Below, in pieces: positions 1-7,993 of a stretch of 64,000 nucleotides of DNA. Every line of letters starts with the position of its first letter. Position 1 is the stretch's first letter. Position numbers and translations under genes: made by a program. Source of the DNA: Gammaproteobacteria bacterium (GTDB lineage Bacteria; Pseudomonadota; Gammaproteobacteria; Xanthomonadales; Wenzhouxiangellaceae); contig JAHJQV010000063.1 of the NCBI GenBank assembly GCA_018819105.1, positions 54,373-118,372 of the forward strand, given 5' to 3'. A model generated the notes under the pieces. The model searched no databases, was not told where the DNA came from, and saw only the letters and a program-made list of their open reading frames with translations.

Positions 1-1639
1 TTATCCGGCCCGGGCCCTGCGCGTGATGCGCATCGTCATGACCTTGTCGCGCTATCGGCTGGACGAGCTGACGCGTGCGGCGCACTGGTTCCGGCCGCTG
101 ACCTGGATGGTGCCGGGCAAACGCGGCATTACACAGCACCCACCCGGTGCCCGTTTGCGCATGGCCATGCAGGAACTGGGGCCGGTGTTCGTCAAGTTTG
201 GTCAGGTGCTGTCGACCCGCCGCGATCTGCTGCCGCCGGAGATCGCCGATGAACTCGCGCTGTTGCAAGATCAGGTCCAGGCGTTCCCCGGCGAGCAGGC
301 ACAGGCGATCATCGAAGCCGAACTGAAAGCGCCGGTGACAGAAATATTTGCTGCCTTCGACATCGAGCCTCTGGCCTCGGCCTCCATTGCCCAGGTGCAT
401 GCAGCAGAACTCAAGGACGGCAGCAAAGTGGTGGTCAAGGTGGTGCGGCCCGGAATCCGCAAACGCATCGGGCACGATATCGCCCTGCTGGAAAGCCTGG
501 CGGCCATGGCCCAGAAGTATCACCCGGAAGGCCAGCGCATCCGGCCGGTGGAGATTGTCAACGAGTTCAAGACCTTCATCTTTGATGAGTTGAACATGCA
601 GCGCGAGGCCGCCAACGCCAGCCTGCTGCGGCGCTATCACGAAAACTCCACCGAACTGTACATTCCACGCATGCACTGGAGTTATTGCAGCGAGCGCATC
701 CTGACCATGGAGCGCGTGTACGGCATCACTATCCGCGACAAACAAGCACTGCTGGATCATGGTGTGGATCTGCAGGCGCTGGCCAGCCGCTGCATCCGGG
801 TGTTCTATGTGCAGGTGTTCCGTGACAACCTGTTCCACGCCGACATGCATCCAGGCAATCTGCTCGTGTCCACCGAGCACCCGCACGATCCACAGCTGAT
901 CGCGCTGGATTTTGGCATCGTCGCTTCATTGCCGGCCAAAGACCTCTACTACATTGGCGAGAATTTCACCGCCATGTTTGAACAGAATTACCGCCGCGTG
1001 GCGGAATTGCATATCGAAGCCGGTTGGTTGCCAGCCGATACCCGGGTCGATGAAATGGAAGCCAGCGTGCGCACCTTGTGCGAAGCCAACTTTACCCGTC
1101 CGCTCAGTGAAGTCTCCTTCGGGCAACTGCTGTTGCAACTGTTTCAGGTGGCCAGACGCTACAAACTGACCATTCAGCCACAGTTGATCATGCTGCAAAA
1201 AACCCTGCTCAATATCGAGGGCCTGGCGCGTGATCTGTACCCGCAACTGGACATGTGGGCGATCGCCAAGCCGGAGCTGGCACGCATCATCGAAGTCCGA
1301 CGCGGCCCCACCGCCACCTTGCGCCAGTTGCGCCGCCGCCTGCCGCGCCTGTTGGAAACCACCCCGGAAATGCCGGAACTGATTCACCAGACCATGCGCA
1401 ACCTGGCCCACGGTGAACTTCGCATCACGCAACGAGATCCTGCCACCGCACAACTGCCGGAGCTGCTGCGCCGCTGGCGCCGCAGCAGCATCAGCGCCAT
1501 CCTCGGTGCCAGCCTGTTGATCGTTGGCACGCTGTTGCTGGACCACCAGCCCCAAGCCGAGTTGCTCAACATCGGCTGGAGCACCTGGTTGTGCTGGCTG
1601 GCCGGTTTGAGCGCATTCATGCTGGCCTGGCGGCAGTAA
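1..1639 (+). CDS. ubiB: UbiB, atypical kinase/ATPase for ubiquinone synthesis (5' end probably outside window)
   Basis: UbiB is an ADCK/ABC1-family protein needed for aerobic ubiquinone synthesis, acting at the inner membrane. Counting from a GTG at 23, the KxGQ motif lies at residues 58-61 and the alanine-rich loop PLASASIAQVH at 117-127. The kinase-like core follows (FHADMHPGN, then ALDFG), and two hydrophobic segments close the protein (about 490-509 and the last 25 residues). Alignment from memory to Escherichia coli UbiB is collinear to the end. The frame stays open upstream of 23 to the window edge, and the E. coli protein has several more N-terminal residues, so the true start probably lies just outside. 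GTG 23 is the alternative. Normally ubiB sits in a ubiE-ubiJ-ubiB operon, which would lie to the left. Confidence 0.95.
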   Translation, partial: YPARALRVMRIVMTLSRYRLDELTRAAHWFRPLTWMVPGKRGITQHPPGARLRMAMQELGPVFVKFGQVLSTRRDLLPPEIADELALLQDQVQAFPGEQAQAIIEAELKAPVTEIFAAFDIEPLASASIAQVHAAELKDGSKVVVKVVRPGIRKRIGHDIALLESLAAMAQKYHPEGQRIRPVEIVNEFKTFIFDELNMQREAANASLLRRYHENSTELYIPRMHWSYCSERILTMERVYGITIRDKQALLDHGVDLQALASRCIRVFYVQVFRDNLFHADMHPGNLLVSTEHPHDPQLIALDFGIVASLPAKDLYYIGENFTAMFEQNYRRVAELHIEAGWLPADTRVDEMEASVRTLCEANFTRPLSEVSFGQLLLQLFQVARRYKLTIQPQLIMLQKTLLNIEGLARDLYPQLDMWAIAKPELARIIEVRRGPTATLRQLRRRLPRLLETTPEMPELIHQTMRNLAHGELRITQRDPATAQLPELLRRWRRSSISAILGASLLIVGTLLLDHQPQAELLNIGWSTWLCWLAGLSAFMLAWRQ

Positions 1640-1974
1640 GCACAACCAATATTAGATCATCTGCAAATACTGAGTTGGGCACACGTCTACGCTCAAAAAC
1701 AGAACCTGTCTGCAAACCATAGTCTGGCAATGTCATTTCGAATGACCAGCAACACTGTCCAGCGACATAACAATGGGCGCAAATACTGTATACCCGCCTT
1801 ATTCGCCACCTCGCTACTGCGACGAGCAGAAAATTCATACGGTGGGAACAGCTAATTTCCATCGCAAGCTGTAGACCCTGCCTCAGGTCTGTTGCTGTGC
1901 CGGATGCCGTTTTCACTGAACCCAAGCCGCATACCGGCGTCGAAGCATTTGGCGACAATCTACCCTGGAGTACC
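1640..1974. other. Intergenic region without a recognised gene
   Basis: About 335 bases between ubiB and the metalloprotease gene. It is visibly more AT-rich than the flanking genes. No convincing terminator hairpin, RNA gene or repeat was found. It presumably holds the promoter of the downstream gene. The protease reading frame extends back to 1897, but that extension has no signal peptide or ribosome binding site. Confidence 0.5.
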
Positions 1975-3396
1975 ATGCCTTATCTGTTTTTTTGCCTGCT
2001 GCTGTTGATCTGCACAGATTGTGTCGCCGTCAGTACCTATGAAGTCAGCCTGGATGAATCCCTGCAACATGTCGATGTGCGTATCTGCTTTGCTCCGAAC
2101 GATGCCCTGCGCCCGGCTGATCTGCATGTTGACGGCGATGCCAGGGCGGCCATCAGTCGCTTGCGCTGGAATGAACAACAACTTGACTCTGTGCGCCAGT
2201 TGCGGCGCTTGCGTGTGGTCGATACGGCCGGGAATTGCCTCGATTACCGGGCTCAACTGCAGACCACCGGTCGCCGTTGGTTCGCCGATAACACTGATTA
2301 CCGCCTGACCAGCAGCAAGGACTGGCTGCTGGCGCCTGCGCACGGCCAATCGGCACTGATTCGTTTTCATTTGCCGCCCGGCATGGCAGTGTCGGCGCCG
2401 TGGCCACCAGCTGAGTCCGAGGCAGCAGAATTGGCTGAAGACTGGATGTTGCTGGGACAGACACCACCATCCTGGAGCAACAATGTGGTGTTCGGTCGCT
2501 TCCAGGTACAGCCGCTGACCCTGGGCAACAACACGCTGCGAGTGGCGATACTGCCGTCAAGCCCAACATTGACACTGGCCCAGGTGCGACCCTGGCTGGA
2601 AGCCTCGGCACTGGCGGTGATGCGTGTACATGGCACGCTGCCGCAGCCGGATCCGCAAGTGCTGATCATGCCAGCGGACGGCCAGAACGATGCCATGCCG
2701 TTTGCCCGCGTCATGCGTGGTGGCGGCATCGGCCTGCAGTTTTTTGTTGATCCGAACAGTTCTGCGCAAGCGTTTGCACAGGACTGGAAACCCACCCACG
2801 AATTCAGCCATCTGCTGTTTCCTTATATCAGTCGTAGTGATGCCTGGCTGTCGGAAGGTCTGGCCTCGTATTATCAAAACATCCTGCGCGCTCGCGACGG
2901 CCGCCTGAGTGAAACCGACGCCTGGGAAAAACTGCTGGCCGGTTTTGAGCGTGGTCGCCGTGATCGCAAACGCAATGTGACCCTGACCGAGGAGGCCAGC
3001 GGCATGCGTCACAGCCGTTCCTTCATGCGCGTGTACTGGAGTGGCGCGGCGATGATGTTTCTGGCCGACACCAGACTGCGCGAACTAAGCGGCGGACAGC
3101 AAAGCCTGGACACAGCGCTGGCTGGCCTGGCCTCGTGCTGCATGCGGTTGGGAGAGGTCTGGCGGGCCAACGCTATCATGCGCAAGCTGGATGAGTTCAC
3201 CGACTACTCCGTGTTCACCGACATCTACCGACAATACGCTCATTCTGATCAGTTTCCGCATGTGCAAGCGCAGCTACGCGATCTCGGTATCGTGGAACGG
3301 CATGGTCGGGTGCGCCTGGACGATTCCGCGCCCGCAGCAAAGCTGCGCCATGCACTGCTGCAATTTAACCAGAGCACCACGGCAGTTCTGCAATAA
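1975..3396 (+). CDS. Exported gluzincin-type zinc metalloprotease (M1/M61-like)
   Basis: A 473-residue protein with an N-terminal signal peptide (hydrophobic core FFCLLLLICTDCVAV). ATG 1975 was chosen because CTGGAG lies 4 bases upstream and the signal peptide starts there. The zinc site HEFSH is at residues 275-279, followed by WLSEGLASYY with Glu294 as probable third ligand. This is the gluzincin layout of M1 and M61 peptidases. The gap between the second His and the Glu is 14 residues rather than the 18 usual in M1. The ~270-residue N-terminal part should be the beta-rich domain found in such peptidases. Substrate unknown. It is followed 54 bases later by the AsmA-like gene on the same strand. 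Confidence 0.75.
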   Translation: MPYLFFCLLLLICTDCVAVSTYEVSLDESLQHVDVRICFAPNDALRPADLHVDGDARAAISRLRWNEQQLDSVRQLRRLRVVDTAGNCLDYRAQLQTTGRRWFADNTDYRLTSSKDWLLAPAHGQSALIRFHLPPGMAVSAPWPPAESEAAELAEDWMLLGQTPPSWSNNVVFGRFQVQPLTLGNNTLRVAILPSSPTLTLAQVRPWLEASALAVMRVHGTLPQPDPQVLIMPADGQNDAMPFARVMRGGGIGLQFFVDPNSSAQAFAQDWKPTHEFSHLLFPYISRSDAWLSEGLASYYQNILRARDGRLSETDAWEKLLAGFERGRRDRKRNVTLTEEASGMRHSRSFMRVYWSGAAMMFLADTRLRELSGGQQSLDTALAGLASCCMRLGEVWRANAIMRKLDEFTDYSVFTDIYRQYAHSDQFPHVQAQLRDLGIVERHGRVRLDDSAPAAKLRHALLQFNQSTTAVLQ

Positions 3397-3450
3397 TGGT
3401 AGCAACCTGCAATACGCGGCAGGCCATTCAACTCAAATCCCGGTGCTGAC

Positions 3451-5778
3451 ATGAAAAAGACGATCAAATACTTCGCCATTGCCTTCGTCACACTGTTCGC
3501 CCTGCTGGCGGCGCTGCTAATCTATATCAAGCTGTTTTTTGACCCCAATGATTACCGCGAACAAATCGCCAGCCAGGCCAGCGCGGCCGTCGGCCGTGAA
3601 CTGGTCATTGACGGTGATTTGTCACTGTCGGTGTTTCCGTGGATTGGTATCGAAATCGGTCACGTCACGATCGGCAATGCCGACGGGTTTGCCGGGGATT
3701 TTGCCAGCGTGGACAATGCCGGTGCAGCGGTCAAATTGCTGCCCTTGTTGAGCAAGAACATTGAAATCAACCGCGTGGTGCTGGATGGTCTCAATGCCAA
3801 CCTGCAGGTCAACAGCAACGGCCGCAACAACTGGAGCGATCTTGGCCAAACCGAGTCGCCCGCTGCAACCACAAGTGATGGTCCAGGGCTGCAGTCATTC
3901 AGCATTGCTGGTATTGCCATCAGCAACAGCCAGCTTAACTACAACGATCAGCAAACTGGTCAAATCGTTCAGGTCAGCGACATTAATCTGACTGCCCACA
4001 ACATCAGTAGCGGCAAACCGTTCAGTGTCGATGGTGGCCTGCTGCTCAGCATGCCGGCTGATAACAGCAGTTATCAGCTGCAGTTGGACGGTGAGTTGCG
4101 CTATCAGGCGGATGCCGGGCAACTGGATTTCACTGAGCTGCAGTTGAGCGTGGCCGAACAAGGCGATCAAGCGCTGCCGGAACTGCGCATTCAGGCCAGC
4201 GGCAGGCTGAATACCCAGACCGAAACCTTGAGCCTGGAACCGTTGCAGCTGAACGTCGGTGATCTGCGGCTGGACGCGCAATTGCAGGGTAGCAGTATCA
4301 TCTCGGCACCGGCCATCAACGGCACCGTACAGCTGGACGAATTCAATCCCGGCAAGCTGGCAAAAACCTTTGCCGTGGAGCTGCCACAACTGGCCAGCGA
4401 CCAGGTCCTGAGCACAGCTGCGGCGGAACTCAAGTTCAATGCCACCAGCGACCGGGTGCAAATCAGCCATCTGCAGGCCAGTCTGGATAAGTCGATCATC
4501 AGCGGCAATCTCACCGCCACCCTGGGCGATCAAAGCAGCACCAGGGGTGATAGCTATGTGTTTGATCTGAATCTGGATCAGATCAATCTTGATGACTACA
4601 TGCCGGCCACACCGGCAGCATCCTCCGAGCCACTACCGCCGGTGGATGTGGAGCTGTTTCGCTCGCTGAACGCACGCGGCAAGGTCAGCGTCGGTCAACT
4701 GACCATCAATCAGCTTGACATGACCGACATCAATGCCAGCATCAAAACCGATCGCAACGGCTGGCAATTCCAGCCAATCGTCGCGCATTTTTATGATGGC
4801 CAGCTCAACGGCGGTGTAGCGATCGATGCCAGCGGTAATTCACCGGTGCTCAGCGCCACCGGCGACTTCAGTGAAGTGCTCATGGGCACTCTGCTCGCCG
4901 ATATTGCCGGACGAGATCTGCTCACCGGCATCGCCAGGTTCGACAGCAACCTGAAAATGGACATCAACCAACCGCAGCAAACCCTGTCCGGTGAGTTTTC
5001 GCTGGGCATCAACGATGGTGCCATCAAAGGCGTTGATCTGGTCGGCATGTTGCGCCAGGGATTGAGCATCGCCAACAACCTGAGCGGCGGCAAGGTCGGT
5101 GGTGTGGACCTGCTGCAAAGCAACGGCGATACCGAGTTTGCCAATCTGTCCGGTCGCTTCATCGCCAACAACGGTGTCATTCGCAATAACGATTTCAAGC
5201 TTGTGTCGCCGCTGCTGAACGTGTTGGGCGAAGGAGTGATTGATCTGGCCGCCGACAAGATCGACTACACGGTCACCGCCTCATTGCTGCAATCACCCGA
5301 GGCCGGTAGTGATAGCAAGCTCACAAAGATGTTGGGTAAACAGATACCCATCCACATCGGTGGCACACTCGCCAAGCCCAGCTACAGCATTGATCCGCAA
5401 GTGTTATTGAAGATCATCGCTGGCGACAAGCTGGACGCACAAAAGGACAAACTGCTGGACAAGCTGCGTGGCGATGAGTCCGGTTCCGGCTCAACCCGAG
5501 ATACCGCCGCCGGGGTACTGGGTAGCCTGCTGGGCGGCAAGTCCTCGTCAGCCGATGCCGGTGCCGATGGCGATGGCGATGGCGATGGCGATGGCAATAG
5601 CGAAACAGACAGCACAGTGGCTCCAGCAGCGACAGCCGAAGACGACGATCAAGCAGCTGACGAAAGTTCAAAAAGCTCTACTGAAGCTGCTGCGGGCGCG
5701 CTACTCAAGGGCCTGTTCAAGAAGAAAAAACCAGCTCAAGAACCAGCGCCTGAAGACGATGATGGCGGTGGCGGATAA
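3451..5778 (+). CDS. AsmA-family envelope protein
   Basis: A 775-residue protein with one N-terminal membrane segment (about residues 5-28), then FFDPNDYR, the signature opening of AsmA proteins. A long repetitive beta-rich body and the AsmA_2 region follow (for example GEFSLGINDGAIKGVDL). AsmA-like proteins are thought to bridge inner and outer membranes and influence lipid or outer-membrane protein homeostasis; its own role is unproven. The C-terminal ~110 residues are low complexity: a run of five Asp-Gly pairs encoded by a perfect hexamer repeat, acidic stretches, a KKKK cluster and a terminal GGGG. The start ATG 3451 begins with MKKTIKY. Confidence 0.88.
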   Translation: MKKTIKYFAIAFVTLFALLAALLIYIKLFFDPNDYREQIASQASAAVGRELVIDGDLSLSVFPWIGIEIGHVTIGNADGFAGDFASVDNAGAAVKLLPLLSKNIEINRVVLDGLNANLQVNSNGRNNWSDLGQTESPAATTSDGPGLQSFSIAGIAISNSQLNYNDQQTGQIVQVSDINLTAHNISSGKPFSVDGGLLLSMPADNSSYQLQLDGELRYQADAGQLDFTELQLSVAEQGDQALPELRIQASGRLNTQTETLSLEPLQLNVGDLRLDAQLQGSSIISAPAINGTVQLDEFNPGKLAKTFAVELPQLASDQVLSTAAAELKFNATSDRVQISHLQASLDKSIISGNLTATLGDQSSTRGDSYVFDLNLDQINLDDYMPATPAASSEPLPPVDVELFRSLNARGKVSVGQLTINQLDMTDINASIKTDRNGWQFQPIVAHFYDGQLNGGVAIDASGNSPVLSATGDFSEVLMGTLLADIAGRDLLTGIARFDSNLKMDINQPQQTLSGEFSLGINDGAIKGVDLVGMLRQGLSIANNLSGGKVGGVDLLQSNGDTEFANLSGRFIANNGVIRNNDFKLVSPLLNVLGEGVIDLAADKIDYTVTASLLQSPEAGSDSKLTKMLGKQIPIHIGGTLAKPSYSIDPQVLLKIIAGDKLDAQKDKLLDKLRGDESGSGSTRDTAAGVLGSLLGGKSSSADAGADGDGDGDGDGNSETDSTVAPAATAEDDDQAADESSKSSTEAAAGALLKGLFKKKKPAQEPAPEDDDGGGG
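5566..5595 (+). repeat. Five perfect tandem GATGGC hexamers inside the asmA-like gene
   Basis: The hexamer GATGGC is repeated five times without mismatch and encodes (Asp-Gly)5. Because the unit is a multiple of three, slippage would change protein length but not frame. It lies in the disordered C-terminal tail. Confidence 0.95.
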
Positions 5779-6208
5779 TCGACTGCTGCGCACGCCCATG
5801 ACCGGGGGTAAAGCAATCCACAGATTGCACAGATTACGCCGATGTCATAGATGAAAATCTGATTTTGCCGGGAAGTCGTTGTTGGGTGACGCTGCGCAAT
5901 GAATGTATGACGAGCGTTGTAGCGTGACTCTACGCCATAATCAAAGTACTGGCCCCGGGCCTGCGCCGGAGTGACCAGCGTTGTTCAGGAACCCGAAATC
6001 TGCCGTCATACCGGTGCAGGCCGGTATCCAGACTGTTCACCTCGCTTAGCGAATCCTTATGACGATTCCAGACCTTGCGGCTGTGATTGGGAAAAAATGG
6101 CGTGGCTGTTGCACCTGCGACGCAATGCTTGCAAACCCTGACACCAGTCTGCGCAGGTATCACAGCAGTAACAAATCGGCCCAGCAATGCCAATCCGGCA
6201 GCGTCGCC
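5779..6208. other. Intergenic region with scattered dispersed repeats
   Basis: About 430 bases between the asmA-like gene and the 3' end of the HAD gene, with no gene recognised. It contains a short element at 5816-5837 of the type ATCCACAGATTGCACAGATT, related to the arms of the 177-bp units at 44.7-45.4 kb. It also holds an inverted pair of a different palindromic repeat (5947-5975 and 6005-6031). Reading frames here show no protein-like character. Confidence 0.6.
5947..6031. repeat. Two inverted copies of a dispersed palindromic repeat
   Basis: Bases 6005-6031 read GTCATACCGG...CCGGTATCCAG, an internally palindromic motif of the widespread GTCATTCC(N)GGAATCCAG type. Bases 5947-5975 are a diverged copy in the opposite orientation, ACTGG(N)CCGGAGTGAC. 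About 30 bases separate them. Confidence 0.55.
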
Positions 6209-6883
6209 TCAGCTTTGTTCCAGCAGCACATTGGCAAGTTCGCAGAAATCCGCGACCTGCCGTTGTGGCTGCGGTGCCCCGGCAAACCGGTAAGGCTTCG
6301 CCCGGGCCACGTAGGCGGCCTGCAATCCAGCCCAGCGGGCGCCAGCGACATCCCAGTCATGCGCTGCGACCATCATACATGTCTGCACTTGAGCACCGGC
6401 CTGCGCCGCAGCCCAATGATAAACCTGCGGATGCGGTTTGTACTTGCCCACACCCTGCACCGACAATTGCCCGTCCAATAACTCCGTGAGCCCGGCAAAC
6501 TGCAACTGCGCCTGCAATGATGCTGCCGATGAATTACTCAACGCATACAGCCTGAAACCAGCAGCGCGCAAACGCCGCAGCGCCGGAATCACATCGTCGT
6601 GCGGCGGCAACCTGGCCATGCACGACAAGCTGTCTGCCGCCTGCGACGCGCTGATGCGGATACCTTCCTGCTCAGCCAACTCGACCAGCAGCGCGGCGGC
6701 AATATCAGTAAACGCCTGGTATTGACCGGCCACCGTCAGCACCAGCGAGCGATGCAGTAACTGCACGAACCATTGCTGCGCCAGGTGTGGCTTGTCGCCC
6801 AGTGCCGCACTGACCGCAAGCTGTGCCGGCGCCAGATCCAGCAAGGTCTCGTTGACATCCAGCAACAGGGTTGTGCCGCTCAT
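6209..6883 (-). CDS. HAD-superfamily hydrolase, haloacid dehalogenase type II-like
   Basis: A 224-residue HAD enzyme. Motif I is LLDVNETLLD (Asp9 as nucleophile, followed by Asn11 and Thr13, as in type II haloacid dehalogenases). Motif II is ALSNSS, motif III is GKYKPHPQVY with the Lys and Tyr typical of dehalogenases, and motif IV is VAAHDWDVAGA. The start ATG at 6883 overlaps the stop of the upstream CDF gene by four bases (ATGA), so the two are translationally coupled. An eight-residue N-terminal extension is possible but would lie inside the CDF gene. True dehalogenase activity is unproven; many such proteins act on phosphorylated or unknown substrates. Confidence 0.85.
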   Translation of the reverse strand: MSGTTLLLDVNETLLDLAPAQLAVSAALGDKPHLAQQWFVQLLHRSLVLTVAGQYQAFTDIAAALLVELAEQEGIRISASQAADSLSCMARLPPHDDVIPALRRLRAAGFRLYALSNSSAASLQAQLQFAGLTELLDGQLSVQGVGKYKPHPQVYHWAAAQAGAQVQTCMMVAAHDWDVAGARWAGLQAAYVARAKPYRFAGAPQPQRQVADFCELANVLLEQS

Positions 6884-7800
6884 GTCGATGACTCCTGCAT
6901 TTCGCACACCACAGCATCGACCGCACAGTACCTGTCAGCATCCGTGTGCTCCGGCTGCAGCGTTGGATGATCGATACTGAATTGCTCAGCCAGAAGACTT
7001 TGTAATTGCAGCACCTGCTTCGGCCATTGCAATAAATCCGCGACCACCACGTGCGCCGACAATGCAATGCGTGCGCTGCTGATCTGCCAGATGTGCAGAT
7101 CATGCACTGCCACCACGCCATCGACCTGGCACATGCAAGCTCGCACTTGTTCGGGATCAATCGCCGCCGGTACCGCTTCCATTACCACATCCACACTGGC
7201 GCGCAGCAAACGCAACGCAGAGTGCAGTAACAAAGCGCTGATCAACAGCGACAGAATTGGATCGATGGGCGTCCAGCCAGTAGTCATGATCACCACACCG
7301 GCGGTGATGGCGGCAAACGAACCCAGCAGATCACCAAGCACGTGCAAGCGTGCTGCGCGCGTGTTCAGCGATTGCCGGCCGCCAGAGATTACCCACAGCA
7401 CCCCCAGGTTGATGATCAGCCCCAGCGCTGCGACCACCAGCACGGTGCCACCGGCAATCGGTAACGGTGTGTGCAAGCGCTGCCAGGCGTGGTAGACAAT
7501 AAAGCCGATCAGTACCAGCATGATGCTGGTATTGATCAGCGCTGCCAATACTTCGGCACGACCGTTACCCCAGCTGCGCCGCTGCGTCGATTTGCGACCG
7601 GCATACCAGGCCGCCAGCGCCGCCAGGGTCAGTGAAGTGCTGTCCACCAGCATGTGCCCGGCATCGGCCATCAACGCCAGCGAGTTGCCCCACCAGCCCG
7701 CCACCAGCTCGACAGCGGCAAATACCAGCGTCAGCGCCACTGCGATACCAAGTTTTCTGGCATCGTGCTGATCGTGATGCTGGTGATCGTGATGGTTCAT
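6880..7800 (-). CDS. Cation diffusion facilitator (zinc-type, ZitB/CzcD-like)
   Basis: A 306-residue inner-membrane antiporter expected to export Zn(II) or related ions. It opens with a histidine-rich segment (MNHHDHQHHDQH). The metal-site motifs are intact: Asp46-His49-Asp53 in TM2 (DAGHMLVD) and His153-Asp157 in TM5 (HVLGD). A cytoplasmic C-terminal domain carries VHDLHIW. ATG 7800 is preferred because it directly precedes the His-rich start; a 13-residue extension upstream has no support. It is coupled to the HAD gene through an ATGA overlap. It gives a useful contrast to the second CDF at 13.6-14.5 kb, which lacks the acidic ligands. Confidence 0.93.
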   Translation of the reverse strand: MNHHDHQHHDQHDARKLGIAVALTLVFAAVELVAGWWGNSLALMADAGHMLVDSTSLTLAALAAWYAGRKSTQRRSWGNGRAEVLAALINTSIMLVLIGFIVYHAWQRLHTPLPIAGGTVLVVAALGLIINLGVLWVISGGRQSLNTRAARLHVLGDLLGSFAAITAGVVIMTTGWTPIDPILSLLISALLLHSALRLLRASVDVVMEAVPAAIDPEQVRACMCQVDGVVAVHDLHIWQISSARIALSAHVVVADLLQWPKQVLQLQSLLAEQFSIDHPTLQPEHTDADRYCAVDAVVCEMQESST

Positions 7801-7894
7801 GCGATCATTATAGAAGCGCAGACAGGCCATAGTCTGCATATTCCATGAAGGGTTATAGTGCGGATGTCTGCGTGGCTGATAGCCTGAAATCAGC

Positions 7895-7942
7895 TTGGCC
7901 TGGTATCAAATTGGCCTGGTATCAAATTGGCCAGGCATCAGA
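7895..7942. repeat. Three 16-bp tandem repeats
   Basis: TTGGCCTGGTATCAAA occurs at 7895-7910 and 7911-7926, followed by a diverged third copy TTGGCCAGGCATCAGA at 7927-7942. The array lies between the CDF start and the 3' end of the secreted hydrolase gene, upstream of the CDF on its coding strand, so a regulatory role is possible but unproven. Confidence 0.9.
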
Positions 7943-7993
7943 TTAGCAACCGGCACCACAATGCAGTGCCGGAGATGACCAACGGTGACTGCG

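Noticed and set aside
5468..5854. Plus-strand frame overlapping the end of the asmA-like gene
   Set aside because: Out-of-frame reading of the GATGGC repeat region; Met-Ala repetition arises from the hexamers.
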